From assembly GCA_902793295.1 (NCBI GenBank), contig CADBDA010000016.1, positions 1 through 64,000 of the forward strand: 64,000 nucleotides of DNA, read 5' to 3'. This document shows, one piece after another, positions 61,048 through 64,000 of the stretch. The DNA comes from an uncultured Bacteroidota bacterium. Lineage in GTDB: Bacteria; Bacteroidota; Bacteroidia; Bacteroidales; P3. The notes under the pieces are model-generated. The model did no database searches. It worked only from the letters and a program-made list of their open reading frames with translations, and was not told the DNA's origin. The translations under genes were made by a program, and so were the position numbers. Each line of letters starts with the position of its first letter. Within the stretch, counting starts at the first letter, position 1.

Positions 61048-62981
61048 GGCTTCAGTCGGTTGTTGATCATGCGGTTGTTATATTGCTGCAGGATGGCTTT
61101 GAGCAGCTGCAGTTTGCCGTTGCCGTCCTCCTCGAGGGTGCGGCTGCTGCTCTCTTCCAACAGCGCCACGCCCTTGTTGTCCACCAGTTGGTGGTAGCCG
61201 CAGCCGTAGGCTATCTGCCATCCTTCACGTTGCTGCAATGCACTGGTGCCAAAGCAGATGCATGGGTCGTCGTAGCCCAGATAGTCGATGAAGGTGGGCA
61301 TGACGTCGCTCTGCTGCATGATGCGATCGCTGCGTTGGCCCTCGGGGTGCTGGGGGTCGAAGATGATCATCGGGATGCGGTACCAGGCGTTGTAGTTGTT
61401 GAATTGTGGCGAAAGGGCCTGTGCGGGATGGTCGGCCATGATGACGAAGATGGTGTTCTCGTACCAGGGCTGCTGCGCGGCGGTGGCAAAGAACTTGCGC
61501 AATGCCATGTCGCTGTAGTTCACGCATTCCAGAATGGGGTGGATGCCTTTCTTGAAGGTGCCTTTGTATTCTTTTGGGATGGTGTAGGGATGGTGCGACG
61601 AGATGGTGAATACACCGGCAAAGAAGGGCTCGGGGGTCCGTGTCAGCTGGTTGGCCATGTATTGCAGGAAGTGCTCGTCGAAGATGCCCCAGGTGCCGTC
61701 GTGGCAGGCGTCGTTGCCGAATTCGTTGCGTCCGTAGTAGGCGTCAAAACCTATCTTTTTGCAGAAGACGTCGAAACCCATCGACCCGTTGTAGGCGCCG
61801 TGGAAGAAAGCGGTGTTGTAACCGTGCCGTTTCAGCAGCATGGGCAATCCGACAATGTCGTTGTTTTTGAATGTCGACATCAGCACCGGACGGTCCATCA
61901 GTGTGGGCAGCGAAGCCATCACTGAGGGTATCGACTCTATCGATTTCTTGCCGTTGGAGCGGCCTTGGAACAGCAGGCTGTGCGCCGCCAGCGAATCCAA
62001 GAAGGGGGTGAAGCTCTCCATCACGCCGTCGTTGTAACAGCCCATATATTCTTGCGAGAAGCTTTCCAGGATGATGAATACCACATTCTTGCCGCGCTGG
62101 TGCAGCGTGCTGTCGTTGCCCATGTAGGTGATCTGTCCGCCGCCGGCGCAGAAGTTGTTGTATGCTATTGGCTGGGTGTTGTTCTGACTGTTGGCCAGCG
62201 GCACAAACAGCGGGTCGAAGAGCTGTGTGGCCTCCTCGTCGCTCATGTAGTGCACCTCCTCCAGGTCGCTGACGCCAAGGGTGCGGATGATGTTGTAGGG
62301 CGAATTGAGCACCAGCGGGGTGTTCTTCATCTGGCAGTAGCGCGCCGAATCGTTCAATTCGATAAAATGGCGCTGCAGTCCGCCGCGCATCAATATCCAC
62401 GTGAGCACCAGCGATATGGCCAGGCCGATGTAGTCGTTGCGACGGTTGATATTGTATTCGTTGAAGGTGGGGAAGACGGTGCGGTGCGAGAAGAGGATGA
62501 AAAGGATGATGATGGCGACGCCGCTGACGCTGACGGGCCAGTAGTCGACCAGAAATTTTGGTATCAGGTTGCCCATGTCGCCGCCAACGCCCATGTAGGC
62601 AAACATCTCGCTGCTCATGCGGCGGTAGGTGAACTGGAAGTAGGCCACGTCGATGTGGTTCACCACAATGACCACCAGCGTCGGAATCAGGTATAGGCAG
62701 TTGCTGAGTCCACGGAACCAGGGTTTCCAGCGGCAGTTGAGGGGCAGCAGATTCATCACGATGAAGGGCAGCAGCACCAGTGTCAGCGTGGCAAAGGCAA
62801 AACGTGTGAAACCCCACACGCAGCCTACCCACTCGCCGAAGCTGTCAATCGGGAAATGGGTGGCGTTGAGCAGATAGAAGGCCACCTGCGTCAGCAGGAG
62901 GAAGATGTAGGCGATGATGATTTTTGTTGCCAGATAACCATAGGTGCTTCTGGGATGGAACCAGCCTTTGTTGTTCGTCAT
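61044..62981 (-). CDS. LtaS-like alkaline-phosphatase-superfamily phosphotransferase
   Basis: 645 residues. Five N-terminal membrane helices (IIIAYIFLLLTQVAFYLL, FAFATLTLVLLPFIVMNLL, YLIPTLVVIVVN, VSGVAIIILFILFS, IGLAISLVLTWILM) and an extracytoplasmic sulfatase-fold domain: NVVFIILESFS (metal-binding Glu), nucleophile region NGKKSIESIPS (about 346), TISSHHPYTIP, VIMADHPAQ. Family members move phosphoglycerol or phosphoethanolamine from lipids. Here the nucleophile is probably Ser rather than Thr. Coupled to the lipid kinase gene. Confidence 0.88.
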   Translation of the reverse strand: MTNNKGWFHPRSTYGYLATKIIIAYIFLLLTQVAFYLLNATHFPIDSFGEWVGCVWGFTRFAFATLTLVLLPFIVMNLLPLNCRWKPWFRGLSNCLYLIPTLVVIVVNHIDVAYFQFTYRRMSSEMFAYMGVGGDMGNLIPKFLVDYWPVSVSGVAIIILFILFSHRTVFPTFNEYNINRRNDYIGLAISLVLTWILMRGGLQRHFIELNDSARYCQMKNTPLVLNSPYNIIRTLGVSDLEEVHYMSDEEATQLFDPLFVPLANSQNNTQPIAYNNFCAGGGQITYMGNDSTLHQRGKNVVFIILESFSQEYMGCYNDGVMESFTPFLDSLAAHSLLFQGRSNGKKSIESIPSVMASLPTLMDRPVLMSTFKNNDIVGLPMLLKRHGYNTAFFHGAYNGSMGFDVFCKKIGFDAYYGRNEFGNDACHDGTWGIFDEHFLQYMANQLTRTPEPFFAGVFTISSHHPYTIPKEYKGTFKKGIHPILECVNYSDMALRKFFATAAQQPWYENTIFVIMADHPAQALSPQFNNYNAWYRIPMIIFDPQHPEGQRSDRIMQQSDVMPTFIDYLGYDDPCICFGTSALQQREGWQIAYGCGYHQLVDNKGVALLEESSSRTLEEDGNGKLQLLKAILQQYNNRMINNRLKP

Positions 62982-63069
62982 GATGGGTTGTGGTGTTGAA
63001 TAGATTTGTTCGGGTGATAGTTGATGTTATGTTTGGTGGTTTGGCGGCAGCGGATGCCGCTGGTTTTCG

Positions 63070-64000
63070 TCAGGGCTTGTATTGCGAGGCTTGCAGAATG
63101 GATTGTGAATTGGTGTTTTCAAACAGTTCCTTCATGCTGCACTTGTTGTTTTTCATGTAGTTGCGTACAATCTGCCACCCTATGTAGTCGGTGGTGCGCG
63201 GCGACGAATCCTTGAAGGCGTTGGTCTTCGGGGCGTCGTCCACGAAATTGTGGTAGCGGTTGAAGTCTTTCTCGTAGAGCAGGTTGTGCTGTATGAAGTA
63301 GGCCCAGATCATGCCTTCGTTGCGCTGGCACCATTCCAGTTGTTCGGGGGTGTAGCGAATCTTCAGGTGGTCGGCTTTCTTGGGCATCACCACGTCCAGA
63401 AAATACAGCACCTTGCCTTCCATCACCATGCGGTCAAGCATGGTGATTTGGCTTTCCTCGGGCGATGCGATGTATTGTCGGGCGATTTCGCCCATGATGT
63501 CCGACGCCAGATAGGCACTGTCGCTCAGGGTGACAATGAACATCGGCAGCCCGAAGTAGTTGTATTGCTCCATGTGTCCGACGGCATACTGGTCGATGCT
63601 GACCAGCAGACTCTTGCTGTCGCGGTCAGCCAATATGCGTTGCGAATAGTCGAAAAAACCCGACACGAAGGTGGCGAAATGCTCCATGCTTATGTCGGCG
63701 TCCTCTTTGGCAGCTTTCTTTAGTGCTTTGGTGAGCTCCTCTTCCAACCACGACAGGTTGTCGTAGTGCTGCTGGCTGATGGTATAGATGCGCTGCATGA
63801 TGCTGTCGGCGATGAATCCTTGCAGCTGGGCCATAAAATCGGCATTGTCGGGATAGATGTTCAGCAGCGGGCTGGGATATTGGTTGCGGAAATCGGTCAG
63901 TCGTTCCCGCATTTGGTCGACAGGTGTGTCGAACAGCACTTTCTCAAATCGGGCTATTTCGATGTTGCCCTCCTTGTGTTCTGTCGGTTGTCCGCCCCGG
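63070..64000 (-). CDS. gldB: GldB-family gliding/T9SS-associated lipoprotein, 5' end cut by the window
   Basis: At least 309 residues; the frame is open to the right edge, so the N-terminal signal is not seen. IARFEKVLFDTPVD, YLASDIMGEIARQYIASPEES, LKIRYTPEQLEWCQRNEGMIW and GWQIVRNYMKNNKCSMKEL match GldB. Known in Flavobacteria as a lipoprotein needed for gliding, and present in non-gliding Bacteroidales. It fits the T9SS cargo protein at 1.3-5.6 kb. Ends 63070; next gene LtaS-like, 88 bases away. Confidence 0.85.
   Translation of the reverse strand, partial: RGGQPTEHKEGNIEIARFEKVLFDTPVDQMRERLTDFRNQYPSPLLNIYPDNADFMAQLQGFIADSIMQRIYTISQQHYDNLSWLEEELTKALKKAAKEDADISMEHFATFVSGFFDYSQRILADRDSKSLLVSIDQYAVGHMEQYNYFGLPMFIVTLSDSAYLASDIMGEIARQYIASPEESQITMLDRMVMEGKVLYFLDVVMPKKADHLKIRYTPEQLEWCQRNEGMIWAYFIQHNLLYEKDFNRYHNFVDDAPKTNAFKDSSPRTTDYIGWQIVRNYMKNNKCSMKELFENTNSQSILQASQYKP

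Overview
The window reads as a chromosomal segment of a Bacteroidales (Bacteroidota) bacterium with fairly GC-rich coding DNA. Three things point there: repeated promoters of the form TAnnTTTGC with an upstream TTTG about 19-21 bases away; a giant secreted protein ending in a type IX secretion (CHU_C / gliding-associated) sorting domain, plus a GldB lipoprotein at the right edge; and family versions typical of the phylum (PPi-type phosphofructokinase, NhaC antiporter, DUF4369 lipoprotein, EnvC-like M23 protein, LpxH, BFN nuclease). Nothing allows a species name. The metabolic genes (acyl-CoA dehydrogenase with EtfBA, butyrate kinase, MeaB, PPi-PFK) suit an anaerobic, acid-producing gut or rumen lifestyle; this is inference.

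Layout. 0.4-5.6 kb, minus strand: a UspA-like protein and a 1431-residue T9SS-exported protein. 6-7.2 kb: three tandem small paralogous lipoproteins with a CxC...C...DC pattern. 7.3-12 kb: dnaG, a sigma-54 activator without receiver domain, aroA. 12.4-16.8 kb, minus: miaA, a CCA-adding/HD enzyme, a YwqK-type repeat lipoprotein, meaB. Then tRNA(CAT), hemW, anmK, ridA, an acyl-CoA dehydrogenase with etfB and etfA, and a LiaF-like membrane protein.

23.7-25.45 kb is a gene-poor, repeat-rich zone (GT-rich 10-mer repeat, AT-rich 32-mer array, 11-mer array, a toxin-like remnant, a long inverted repeat). It is the left border of a defence island, 25.46-40.48 kb, all on the plus strand: DUF2971, hsdM, DUF1016 nuclease, hsdS, papain/C39-like peptidase, Fic, second DUF1016 nuclease, hsdR, DUF262/DUF1524 protein, second Fic. 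The second DUF1016 gene sits between two 61-bp direct copies of the hsdR start; the left copy is read as a 32-codon ORF whose stop overlaps the DUF1016 start (ATGA). Hypothesis: a type I restriction-modification core that has taken in auxiliary nuclease, AMPylase and protease genes.

40.5-64 kb returns to core genes: an alpha/beta hydrolase behind two tandem palindromes, a lipoprotein, a helical repeat protein, patatin/BamA protein, purine nucleoside phosphorylase, BFN nuclease, rdgB, nhaC, PPi-PFK, EnvC-like protein, a 9 x 20-bp tandem repeat, lpxH, a DUF4369 lipoprotein, a short aroC, FKBP isomerase, buk, an MltD-like transglycosylase with divIC and an NlpC/P60 hydrolase, a SUI1 factor, a lipid kinase, an LtaS-like phosphotransferase, and gldB, which runs off the window.
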